Assembly (NCBI RefSeq): GCF_030268005.1
Contig: NZ_BRZC01000007.1
Coordinates: 186,001-250,000, forward strand
Length of the DNA: 64,000 bases
Source of the DNA: Microbacterium arabinogalactanolyticum
GTDB lineage: Bacteria > Actinomycetota > Actinomycetes > Actinomycetales > Microbacteriaceae
Direction: 5' to 3'
Shown: piece after piece, positions 17,457 to 26,723 of the stretch
How positions within the stretch are numbered: the stretch's first letter is position 1
Layout of the letters: every line of letters begins with the position of its first letter
Made by a program: the position numbers and the translations under genes
Notes under the pieces: model-generated
Told to the model about the DNA's origin: nothing
What the model saw: the letters and a program-made list of their open reading frames with translations, nothing else
Databases searched by the model: none

Positions 17457-19219
17457 TGGCCGGCAGGAGACGGGCCACGGTCGCGATCGCCGGGCTGACC
17501 GCCGCGGGGATGCTGCTCACCGGCGGCATCGCGCCGGCGCTCGCGGACAGCGGGCCTTCCGACGCCCAGGGCAGGACCGGTCAGTTCGACACCCCCTACG
17601 CGGGTTTCATGAAGGGCTCCACGATGCTGCGGCACAGCACCCCTGAGGCGGTCCGGCTGGATCCCGCCCCGATCGAGAAGGCCTGGGCGGCGATCGACGG
17701 CTTCGCCGCCCCGACTGCTCCGGGCGCCAAGCCGATGTACGCGTCGGCGGTCGGCGTGATGGGCCACCAGGGCAGGATCGTCAGCGAGCATCACGTCGGC
17801 GACTCCCTGCTGTACGCGGACGGCACGACCAAGCTGCCCGAGGCACAGCGCATCGCCGCGCAACAGGACACCATCTACGACATGGCGTCGGTGAGCAAGC
17901 TGTTCACCTCGATCGTGATCATGCAGCTGGTGGAGGACGGCCTCGTCGATCTGGATGCGACCTACGGCAGCTACGTGCCGGAGTTCGCGAACGGCGGCAA
18001 GGAGACGATCACGATCCGGCAGATGCTCACGCACACATCGGGTCTCGTATCGTGGCTGCCGCTGTGGAGCGCGTACTCCGACAAGGATGCGCGCATCCAG
18101 GCGGTGATGGACGTGCCGGTGAAGAACCCGCCGGGCACCGTGTACGAGTACTCCGATCTCAACCTCATCTCGCTGGGCGTGCTCGCCGAGCGGCTGACAG
18201 GCAAGTCTCTCGACGTGCTGGTCGCGGAGGGCATCACCGCGCCGCTGAAGATGGTCGACACCGGCTACAACCCGGACGCGAGCAAGAAGCCCCGGATCGC
18301 TGCGACCGAGTACCAGACCTCCCCCGCCCGGGGCATGGTCTGGGGCTCGGTGCATGACGAGAACGCGTGGAGCCTGGGCGGCGTGGCAGGCCACGCCGGC
18401 ATCTTCTCCACGGCGGCCGACATGGCGATCCTCGCGCAGACCATGCTCAACGGCGGTACCTACGGGGGCGAGCGGATCCTGTCCGAGGCGTCGGTGCGGG
18501 CGATGACCACCGATGAGAACACCGCCTTCCCCGGCGACTCCCACGGTCTCGGCTTCGAGCTGAACCAGCTGTGGTACATGGGCGGGCTCGGCGCCGGCTC
18601 CACCGCCGGGCACACCGGGTACACCGGAACGTCGCTGGTGATCGACTTCACGTCGCGGTCGTTCGTCGTGCTGCTGACCAACCGGGTGCACCCGAGTCGC
18701 ACCTGGGGTTCGAACAATCCGTCGCGTCGTGCGATCGCGCAGGGCCTCGCCGAGGCCCTCGCCGTCTCGCCCCGCAAGGGCAGGACGGAGTGGTTCAGCG
18801 GCACCGAGGATGCCTCCGAGCACACGCTCTCGGTCGACGTGGCCGCCGACAGCGGAGTGTCGCTGTCGTTCGACGTGTTCGCCGATCTGGAGTCGAGCGA
18901 CGTGTTCGCCCTCGAGGCGTCGCCCGACGGCGGGTCGACGTGGTCGCTCGTGCCGTACACGGTGCGCTTCAGCGATCGCGTCATCGAGACCGACGGCACG
19001 TTCGACAACCAGGGTCACCGCGATTGGGGCAGGGCCACGGCCACCCTGCCGGACGGCACCGACACGCTGCGCTGGCGGCTCACCACGGATGCCAACACGC
19101 AGGGCCGCGGCGCGTTCGTCGACGCGGTCACGCTGCGCGAGGGCCGGCGCGTCGTGCTCAACGGCGAGGCGGACGCCGCGGCGTTCACCGCGGACGGGTT
19201 CACCGAGGTCACCCGCTGA
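17456..19219 (+). CDS. Exported serine amidase of the beta-lactamase fold (AmiE-like) with extra C-terminal beta domain
   Basis: A 587-residue secreted protein. After a signal peptide ending near PALADS comes a class C beta-lactamase/AmpH fold: SVSK gives the SxxK nucleophile motif, YSD the second motif and HTG the third. In Bacillus subtilis the AmiE protein of this family cuts the MurNAc-L-Ala bond and is encoded beside NagZ and NamZ, exactly as here. About 130 residues after the enzyme domain (from near residue 455) form a Gly/Ser/Asp-rich, beta-type domain not needed in the Bacillus protein; it may bind wall polymer. A plain serine hydrolase or esterase remains possible. Confidence 0.82.
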   Translation: MAGRRRATVAIAGLTAAGMLLTGGIAPALADSGPSDAQGRTGQFDTPYAGFMKGSTMLRHSTPEAVRLDPAPIEKAWAAIDGFAAPTAPGAKPMYASAVGVMGHQGRIVSEHHVGDSLLYADGTTKLPEAQRIAAQQDTIYDMASVSKLFTSIVIMQLVEDGLVDLDATYGSYVPEFANGGKETITIRQMLTHTSGLVSWLPLWSAYSDKDARIQAVMDVPVKNPPGTVYEYSDLNLISLGVLAERLTGKSLDVLVAEGITAPLKMVDTGYNPDASKKPRIAATEYQTSPARGMVWGSVHDENAWSLGGVAGHAGIFSTAADMAILAQTMLNGGTYGGERILSEASVRAMTTDENTAFPGDSHGLGFELNQLWYMGGLGAGSTAGHTGYTGTSLVIDFTSRSFVVLLTNRVHPSRTWGSNNPSRRAIAQGLAEALAVSPRKGRTEWFSGTEDASEHTLSVDVAADSGVSLSFDVFADLESSDVFALEASPDGGSTWSLVPYTVRFSDRVIETDGTFDNQGHRDWGRATATLPDGTDTLRWRLTTDANTQGRGAFVDAVTLREGRRVVLNGEADAAAFTADGFTEVTR

Positions 19220-19225
19220 CGGCAA

Positions 19226-19269
19226 GGGACGCGCCCCGCGGCATCATCGGATGCCACGGGGCGCGTCCC
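19226..19269 (+). terminator. Large hairpin terminator after muropeptide operon
   Basis: Perfect 13-base arms (19226-19238 and 19257-19269, GGGACGCGCCCCG and its complement) enclose a second small stem GGCATC/GATGCC with an ATCG loop. It begins 6 bases after the AmiE-like stop. There is no T run, as usual in high-GC actinobacteria. Confidence 0.75.
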
Positions 19270-19287
19270 CGTCCCCGGAACAGTTTC

Positions 19288-19316
19288 TTGAACATGTTCA
19301 AATAACTGGCTAGCCT
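19288..19316 (+). promoter_or_regulatory. Leaderless promoter with palindromic operator over the -35
   Basis: A perfect 14-base palindrome TTGAACATGTTCAA (19288-19301) contains the -35 hexamer TTGAAC; a 17-base spacer leads to TAGCCT (19311-19316), 6 bases before the ATG at 19323. A dimeric repressor on the palindrome would block polymerase; the sequence resembles MarR-family operators, which is an inference. Confidence 0.65.
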
Positions 19317-19322
19317 GGTTCC

Positions 19323-20297
19323 ATGAGTGGAGATGTCGTCGGCGGAGGCAGAGTCGTGATCGGCGGGTCGACCGGGTTCATCGGCCGGCACCTGCAGGAG
19401 AAGTACCGCGCCGAGGGACGCGAGGTCGTCACGATCTCCCGCACCGGCGCTGATCTCGGATGGGCGGATCAGGCGGGCATCGACGCCGCCGTGGACGGCG
19501 CGAGCCTCGTCGTGGGACTGGCGGGCAAGAGCGTCAGCTGCCGGTACACGCCCGCGAACCGGGCCATGATCCTCTCCTCCCGTCTGGACACCACCGCCGT
19601 GCTCTCCACCGCGATCGGCCGGGCCGCCGCTCCCCCGCCGCTGTGGGTCAACTCGTCCACCGCGACGATCTACCGGCATGCCGAGGACCGTCCGCAGACG
19701 GAGGCCGACGGCGAGCTCGGCGCCGGATTCTCGGTCGAGGTGGCGAAGGCCTGGGAGCAGGCCCTGCTCGCCGCCGAGCTGCCCGCCACCCGCCGCGTGG
19801 CACTGCGCACGGCCATCGTGCTGGGCGACGGCGGCGTGCTCGGCCCGCTCCGCACTCTCGCGAAGGTCGGATTGGGAGGCACGCAGCTCGACGGCCGGTG
19901 GCCCGTGACCCGTGCCCGCCGCGCCGCGGGCACCGCGCACTTCCCGGGCGCCCGCGGCGGACGGCAGCGGTTCAGCTGGATCCACGTCGACGATGTCACG
20001 GGCATCATCGACTTCCTGGAGCAGCATCCGGAGCTCGACGGCCCGGTCAACGCCGCCAGCCCTCACCCGGTCCACAACAGGACGTTCATGGCAGCGGTCC
20101 GGCGTGCGCTCGGCGTGCGCTTCGGCCCGCCCGCACCGCGCTGGATGCTGGAGATCGGGGCGTTCGGTATCCGCACCGAGACGGAGCTGATCCTGAAGAG
20201 CCGGTGGGTGCTGCCGGGCAGGCTCGCGGCCGCCGGCTACGTGTTCCGGCATCCGGACCTGGATGATGCGCTGCGCGCGTCAGGCCTCGGGGCCTGA
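19323..20297 (+). CDS. TIGR01777-family NAD(P)-dependent epimerase-like protein
   Basis: A 324-residue extended short-chain dehydrogenase with GGSTGFIGRHL as nucleotide-binding turn, LAGKSVSCRYTPANR (a stretch diagnostic of the TIGR01777/SulA-like group), SSTATIYRH at the catalytic position, and FSWIHVDDV. The family (E. coli YfcH) has no firm substrate. The start is fixed by a leaderless promoter with a palindromic operator over its -35. Its last 18 bases overlap the end of the convergent PLDc_N-type gene. Confidence 0.85.
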   Translation: MSGDVVGGGRVVIGGSTGFIGRHLQEKYRAEGREVVTISRTGADLGWADQAGIDAAVDGASLVVGLAGKSVSCRYTPANRAMILSSRLDTTAVLSTAIGRAAAPPPLWVNSSTATIYRHAEDRPQTEADGELGAGFSVEVAKAWEQALLAAELPATRRVALRTAIVLGDGGVLGPLRTLAKVGLGGTQLDGRWPVTRARRAAGTAHFPGARGGRQRFSWIHVDDVTGIIDFLEQHPELDGPVNAASPHPVHNRTFMAAVRRALGVRFGPPAPRWMLEIGAFGIRTETELILKSRWVLPGRLAAAGYVFRHPDLDDALRASGLGA

Positions 20298-20663
20298 GTC
20301 GCCGCGCTCGCGCTCGCGCTTGCGCTTGGCGATCTCTGCGCGCAGCCGCTCCTCCTCGATCTCGCGCTCGAGATCGGCGAGCTGCTGCTCGGTGGTGCGC
20401 GTGTCGACGGGAATCGCGGGAGCGGTCGGCTGCGGCGGGTACGCGGTGCGATCGCGCGCGGGCCGCTGCAGGCGGATGCCGCCCTCGGGATACTCTCGCC
20501 CGATACCGAACCACAGCACGCTGCCGACGAAGGGCAGCAGGATCACCAGCAGCAGCCAGACGAACTTCGGCATGTACTTCACCTGCGAGTCGTCGCGCCG
20601 GATGATGTCCACCAGCGCGAACACCATCAGCGCCAGGACGAGCAGCGAGACCAGGTAACCCAT
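20280..20663 (-). CDS. Small PLDc_N-domain membrane protein
   Basis: A 127-residue protein with two membrane segments (YLVSLLVLALMVFALVDII and FVWLLLVILLPFVGSVLWFGIG) that match the phospholipase-D-nuclease N-terminal (PLDc_N) module, then a proline-rich linker and a charged coiled-coil tail (TEQQLADLEREIEEERLRAE). No catalytic HKD motif is present, so it is not an enzyme by itself. Function unknown; such proteins are common and may act as membrane anchors or stress-related factors. The start follows a TACTCT box by 6 bases. Confidence 0.82.
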   Translation of the reverse strand: MGYLVSLLVLALMVFALVDIIRRDDSQVKYMPKFVWLLLVILLPFVGSVLWFGIGREYPEGGIRLQRPARDRTAYPPQPTAPAIPVDTRTTEQQLADLEREIEEERLRAEIAKRKRERERGDSGPEA

Positions 20664-20669
20664 GCGCTC

Positions 20670-20675
20670 AGAGTA
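20670..20675 (-). promoter_or_regulatory. Leaderless-type -10 box TACTCT
   Basis: On the minus strand TACTCT is followed after GAGCGC by the ATG at 20663; no ribosome binding site is seen. Confidence 0.5.
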
Positions 20676-20717
20676 GCCGACGCGGCATCTCTGCCGGGCG
20701 GCTGCGGCTGCGGCTGG

Positions 20718-21545
20718 TCACTCCTCGCCCGTGGCGACGGGAAGCCCGGGCGTGTTCGACCAGGCGCTCCACGATCCCGGGTACACCGTCACCTCACGCC
20801 CGGCGAGATCGCCGGCGAGCGCCAGCTGCGCCGCCGTGATCCCGGACCCGCAGTATGCCGCGATCGGCATACTGCCGTCGGCGCCCGCCTCGTCGAATGC
20901 CGCCGCGATCTCGGAGGCCGGCCGGAACCGCCCGTCCTCGGTGAGCATCCGCGCGATCGGCAGGTTGCGCGCCCCGGGAATGTGCCCGGGGATCGGGTCG
21001 AGAGGTTCGGTCTCGCCCCGGTAGCGCTCTCCCGCACGGGCATCCAGCAGGATGCCCGTCTGCGGCCAGGCCGCAGCACCCGCCGTGTCGATCGTGCCGG
21101 TGGCTCCGGGCGCGCCCAGCACGATGTCGCCCTCGGACGCCTCGACCTCACCGGTGGCGATCTCGCCTCCCGCCGCCTGCCAGGCGGGCCACCCGCCGTC
21201 CAGCACACGCACATCGTCGAGACCGGCGCGGCGGAGCGCCCACCAGGCCCGGGAGGCCGACAGCATCCGATGGTCGTCGTACACCACCACGGGCACGCCA
21301 TCTCTGATCCCCCATCGCCGCGCAGCCTCGGCGAGCGCGGCGTCGTCCGGCAGCGGATGCCGTCCCTCACTCGGCTCGCCGTGGCGCGACAGCTCGTGCT
21401 CGACGTCGACGAACACCGCACCGGGGATGTGCCCGGCGAGATACTGCTCGCGTCCGTCGTCACGGCCGAGCTGCCAGCGCGCATCGAGCACGCGCACCTC
21501 GCCGAGCCGGTCCTTCAGTTCGGCGGCGCTGATCAGGGGGTTCAT
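20718..21545 (-). CDS. sseA: Two-domain rhodanese sulfurtransferase (SseA-like)
   Basis: A 275-residue protein of two rhodanese modules. The first (VLDARWQLGRDDGREQYLAGHIPGA) lacks a catalytic cysteine, the second carries CGSGITA with Cys232 as the sulfur-accepting residue. CGSG(V/I)TA is the loop of 3-mercaptopyruvate sulfurtransferases, while thiosulfate sulfurtransferases have CRxG, so mercaptopyruvate is the more likely donor. The ATG (MNPLISA) follows a GAGGAG site. It lies 43 bases downstream of the aldo/keto reductase gene on the same strand and may be co-transcribed with it. Confidence 0.88.
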   Translation of the reverse strand: MNPLISAAELKDRLGEVRVLDARWQLGRDDGREQYLAGHIPGAVFVDVEHELSRHGEPSEGRHPLPDDAALAEAARRWGIRDGVPVVVYDDHRMLSASRAWWALRRAGLDDVRVLDGGWPAWQAAGGEIATGEVEASEGDIVLGAPGATGTIDTAGAAAWPQTGILLDARAGERYRGETEPLDPIPGHIPGARNLPIARMLTEDGRFRPASEIAAAFDEAGADGSMPIAAYCGSGITAAQLALAGDLAGREVTVYPGSWSAWSNTPGLPVATGEE

Positions 21546-21588
21546 GTCGGGCTCCTCACTCGGGACGTCTCGCTCGCGGGACGGGCGC

Positions 21589-22518
21589 TCAGGGGACGAT
21601 GTGGCCGGCGGCGCGGAACAGCTCGTACCACTCCGAGCGGCTGAGCTCGACATCCGCGCCCGCCGCGGCATCCGCCACGCGCTGAGGCGTGGTCGTGCCG
21701 AGCACCACCTGCATGTGCGCGGGGTGGCGGGTGATCCAGGCGGTCGCGATGGCGATCGGCTCGACCGCGTACTTCGCCGCGAGCCGGTCGATGACGGCGT
21801 TCAGCTCGGGGTGCTTCGGGTTTCCGAGGAACACCCCGTCGAAGAAGCCGGCCTGGAACGGGGACCAGCCCTGGATGGTGATGCCGTTGATGCGGCAGTA
21901 CTCGACGATGCCGCCGCCGTCGCGGACGATGCTCTGCTCCTCGCCCGACATGTTCGCCGCGACGCCCTGCGCGATGATCGGCGAGTGCGTGATCGACAGC
22001 TGCAGCTGGTTCGCGATGAGCGGCTGGGTGACGGCGGTGCGCAGCAGGTCGATCTGACGCGGGGTGTGGTTGGAGACGCCGAAGGCGCGCACCTTGCCGG
22101 CGGCGGACAGCTCGTCGAAGGCCCTGGCTACCTCCTCCGGCTCCACGAGCGCGTCGGGGCGGTGCAGCAGGAGCACGTCGATGTGGTCGGTCTGCAGCGC
22201 CTTCAGCGATCCCTCGACCTGGGTGACGATGTGCTCGTACGAGAAGTCGAACATCTGCTCCGAGGGGACGATGCCGCACTTGGTCTGCAGGGTGATCTCG
22301 TCGCGCTCGGCGGCGCTGAGCCGCAGGGCCGAGGCGAACCGGTCCTCGCAGACGTGCATGGCGCCGCCGTAGATGTCGGCGTGATCGAAGAAGTCGATCC
22401 CCGCGGCGCGGGCGGTGTCGTACAGCTCACGCACCTCGGCGTCGGTCTTGTCGGGGATGCGCATCATGCCGGCGATGACCGCCGGGGCGGCTCCGGATCC
22501 GAACGGGACTGACTTCAT
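21589..22518 (-). CDS. Aldo/keto reductase
   Basis: A 309-residue TIM-barrel NADPH-dependent oxidoreductase. GIDFFDHADIYGG carries the catalytic Asp and Tyr, LQTKCGI the lysine, and LLLHRPD the histidine of the AKR tetrad; the family resembles YdhF-type reductases of E. coli (DALVEPEEVARAFDELSAAGKVRAFGVSN). The start is the ATG (MKSVPFGS) behind the strong site AGGAGGAACC. Substrate unknown. A TAGCGT box about 20 bases before the ATG could be its -10 element. Confidence 0.88.
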   Translation of the reverse strand: MKSVPFGSGAAPAVIAGMMRIPDKTDAEVRELYDTARAAGIDFFDHADIYGGAMHVCEDRFASALRLSAAERDEITLQTKCGIVPSEQMFDFSYEHIVTQVEGSLKALQTDHIDVLLLHRPDALVEPEEVARAFDELSAAGKVRAFGVSNHTPRQIDLLRTAVTQPLIANQLQLSITHSPIIAQGVAANMSGEEQSIVRDGGGIVEYCRINGITIQGWSPFQAGFFDGVFLGNPKHPELNAVIDRLAAKYAVEPIAIATAWITRHPAHMQVVLGTTTPQRVADAAAGADVELSRSEWYELFRAAGHIVP

Positions 22519-22543
22519 GGTTCCTCCTGGGTTCACGCCAACG

Positions 22544-23506
22544 CTACCGCGCGGGGTCGGCCTGTGGCCGCCGCAGCCTGGCCTGTCCCGTGAGCCACGG
22601 CGACAGGGGCGTGCGCAGGGCGCCGAGCCCGATCACGAGCGGGATGAGCATCGCCGCGGCGAAGGTCGGCCACGCCGGCCACGGCGTCCAGAGGAACACC
22701 GGATGCAGCAGCACGATCGTCAGCAGCGGCAGAGCCAGCAGGGTGCAGACCTGTGAGAAGCGACCGGGCCTCACGACGCCCTCGGCCAGCAGGATCAGTC
22801 CGGTCGAGATGGCGGCCGACGCGATCAGCGACAGCGCCGGCGTGCCGTAGTCGCCCTGCTTGATGTCGATGAAGTCCGACAGACCGCTCGCCACGAGCGC
22901 GGCACCGGTCGCGATGAGCAGGATGCCTGTGAGCGCGGGCGCGCGCGCCCGGTCGCGCACGCGTCGCAGAGCGTCGCCGACCAGCAGGTAGATCAGGCTC
23001 GTGGCGGCCATGCCGATGCCGAGTGGGGTGTCCGAGAGCGCGGATCCCCAGATCCAGCCGGCGACGGCACCGGCGATGCCCAGCATCCACTGCAGCGCGA
23101 GCGGCAGGCGTTCGATCAGGCGCAGCAGGAGCGCGGTGAAGAACAGCGTGGAGATGAACCAGAGCGTGATGTACGGCATCCCCGCCACTCCGCCGCCGTA
23201 CAGACCGCCGAGGAGGCGCTGCAGGGTGTCGGGGAAGCCCATGGACAGCAGCGCGATCGTCAGCAGGACGAACCCCGCCAGGTACGGCCGCGCGAGCGAT
23301 CGCCAGCGCCGGGTCAGTTCGGCGCGGAAGGAGCGGCCGGGCTTCCACAGATACCCGGAGAGCACGAAGAACACCGCGACGTGCCAGGTGTAGAGCAGGT
23401 CGCCGGTCAGATCGCGGGTGAAGACATGCCCTGCGACGATCGCCCCGACCGCGATGATGCGGACGAGGTCGATCGCTCCCGACCGGTTCGGAATCGCCTC
23501 GAGCAT
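22544..23506 (-). CDS. Acyltransferase-3 family membrane protein
   Basis: A 320-residue polytopic protein starting [24 protein letters not shown], the N-terminal helix of acyltransferase-3 (OafA/NolL/WecH-like) proteins with the conserved histidine, then [19 protein letters not shown], the family's second motif. About ten transmembrane helices follow. Members O-acetylate or O-succinylate surface polysaccharides, peptidoglycan or antibiotics at the membrane. The start MLEAIPN is chosen because TATCGT lies 6 bases upstream; a longer frame to 23584 has no such signal and lacks family sequence. Confidence 0.85.
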   Translation of the reverse strand: MLEAIPNRSGAIDLVRIIAVGAIVAGHVFTRDLTGDLLYTWHVAVFFVLSGYLWKPGRSFRAELTRRWRSLARPYLAGFVLLTIALLSMGFPDTLQRLLGGLYGGGVAGMPYITLWFISTLFFTALLLRLIERLPLALQWMLGIAGAVAGWIWGSALSDTPLGIGMAATSLIYLLVGDALRRVRDRARAPALTGILLIATGAALVASGLSDFIDIKQGDYGTPALSLIASAAISTGLILLAEGVVRPGRFSQVCTLLALPLLTIVLLHPVFLWTPWPAWPTFAAAMLIPLVIGLGALRTPLSPWLTGQARLRRPQADPAR

Positions 23507-23512
23507 GCGGCG

Positions 23513-23518
23513 ACGATA
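23513..23518 (-). promoter_or_regulatory. Leaderless-type -10 box TATCGT
   Basis: Minus-strand TATCGT followed by CGCCGC and the ATG at 23506; it decides the start of the acyltransferase gene. Confidence 0.5.
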
Positions 23519-23591
23519 GTCCCCGGGGATGTCCGTCTCATGTGCGCCGGCTGGGTTGCGACACGGAGGCGCGGATGCCCGCATCCGGCGC

Positions 23592-23597
23592 TAACGT
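23592..23597 (+). promoter_or_regulatory. Leaderless-type -10 box TAACGT of pgi
   Basis: TAACGT precedes the pgi ATG at 23605 by 7 bases. It is divergent from the acyltransferase promoter, 74 bases apart. Confidence 0.5.
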
Positions 23598-23604
23598 TGC
23601 ATGC

Positions 23605-25278
<1,674 letters not shown>

Positions 25279-25284
<6 letters not shown>

Positions 25285-25320
25285 GGCAGGGCGCTCGGTC
25301 GCTGAGGCAGGGCGCCCGGT
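25279..25320. repeat. Two-copy 21-base tandem duplication at the end of pgi
   Basis: CGCTGAGGCAGGGCGCTCGGT (25279-25299) is repeated at 25300-25320 with a single C for T change. The first copy contains the pgi stop codon; the second copies it into the short gap before the convergent kinase gene. No hairpin is formed. Confidence 0.85.
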
Positions 25321-25324
25321 CGCA

Positions 25325-26611
25325 TCAGTGGCCCTTGCCGTGTCCTGAGCTCCCCTGACCCTTCCCCGAGTTGTTGCCCGGGCCCTTGTTCGGGTTCGGC
25401 TGACTCGTCGTCGAGCCCTGCCCCGAGGTCGCGCCGGAGCTCGAGGTCGACGTCTGCTGCGCAGCTGGGTCGGCGGGGGGCGATGCTGGCGGAGACGTCT
25501 GAGGCGCATGCACGGCGATCCGGGCGGGCGATTCGGCTGCGGGCGCGACGCCGTGGAACCCGAGGAAGGCGATGAGTGACAGCGCCGCCGCCCCCAGCGC
25601 CGCGGCGACGGCGATCCGCGTCCGTCGGAAGCGCGGTGGCGGTACGACCGCGGCTGCGGTGTACGCCCGCGTCCGCCCGGTCGGCGCGTCGTCATCGGAG
25701 TTCGTCTGCACATCGCGGCGGGATGCCCGGGTGGGGGCCGGAGGGGCGGTGCCGATGCCGCCACCGGAGGTCTCGGTGCGTCGGATCGCCTCGGCCTCCG
25801 CTGCCACCTCGGCGGCCGAGGGCCGCTCCGCCGGATCGTCGCGTGTCATGCGTGCGAGCAGCGTTCGCCATCCGGCATCCAGTGATTCCGGAATGGCCGG
25901 ACGCTCGGTCAGCCGCCGCAGCGCGGTCTGCACCCCACCCGCGACCGGGAACGCCGGCTCGCCGGTGAGCGCCTCGATCAGGACGAGACCGAGTGAGTAC
26001 ACGTCGACCGCGGTCGTCAGATCGGCGACGCGCACCTGCTCCGGCGCCATGTAGGCAGCGGTGCCGATGGCGATGCCCGGCGATGTGCGCCTCGGATCAT
26101 CGACGTCGAAGGCGATGCCGAAGTCCGTCAGCTTCGCGGAGGCGTGATCGCCGGGGCGGGGTGCTTCGGGCATCAGCACGTTCGAGGGCTTGACGTCCCG
26201 GTGGATGATGCCGGCCCGATGCACGGCATCCAGTCCCGCTGCGAGATCGTGGGCGACCGAAGCCGCCTCGACTCCGGACAGCGGCCCGCCGATCAGTCGC
26301 GAGGCGAGTGTGGGGCCCTCGACGTACTCCATCGCCAGATAGTGCGGCTGCCCGGGATCGAGTCGCGCGTCGTACAGGGTGACCAGGGAGGGATGCTTCA
26401 GATTCGCCAGCAGCGCCACCTCGGTGCGGACCCGCTCCAGCGAGATGGGGGTCTCGTCGGCTTGACGCAGCAGCTTGATCGCCACTGTTCTGCCCAGCAG
26501 CAGATCCTCGGCGCGGTACACCATGGACGTCGCCCCTCGTCCCACGCACGCTTCGAGGCGATATCGACCGTCGAGCAGCGACTGCGTCGCCTGATCGTCG
26601 ATGGCAGGCAT
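25325..26611 (-). CDS. Serine/threonine protein kinase with Pro/Ser/Gly-rich outer tail
   Basis: A 428-residue Hanks-type kinase: glycine loop GRGATSMVY, ATP lysine in VAIKLL, catalytic HRDVKPSNVL, DFGIA and GTAAYMAPEQ, all intact. A linker leads to one membrane helix (IAVAAALGAAALSLIAFLGF), and the outside part is only about 70 residues rich in Pro, Ser, Thr, Gln and Gly, ending GKGQGSSGHGKGH. There are no PASTA repeats, so it is not a PknB-type wall sensor. The start has AGGAG 7 bases upstream; a TAGAGT box lies about 50 bases above. Stimulus and targets unknown. Confidence 0.9.
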   Translation of the reverse strand: MPAIDDQATQSLLDGRYRLEACVGRGATSMVYRAEDLLLGRTVAIKLLRQADETPISLERVRTEVALLANLKHPSLVTLYDARLDPGQPHYLAMEYVEGPTLASRLIGGPLSGVEAASVAHDLAAGLDAVHRAGIIHRDVKPSNVLMPEAPRPGDHASAKLTDFGIAFDVDDPRRTSPGIAIGTAAYMAPEQVRVADLTTAVDVYSLGLVLIEALTGEPAFPVAGGVQTALRRLTERPAIPESLDAGWRTLLARMTRDDPAERPSAAEVAAEAEAIRRTETSGGGIGTAPPAPTRASRRDVQTNSDDDAPTGRTRAYTAAAVVPPPRFRRTRIAVAAALGAAALSLIAFLGFHGVAPAAESPARIAVHAPQTSPPASPPADPAAQQTSTSSSGATSGQGSTTSQPNPNKGPGNNSGKGQGSSGHGKGH

Positions 26612-26723
26612 CGATCACTCCTGAATCCTGCGGCTCGGGTGCCGCACGTCTGGAGACTCTAGGACGGCGTCGCGCGTTCGGCTTCCGCATTGACTGCGCG
26701 GCCGAGATCTGCAAGGAGCGGGA

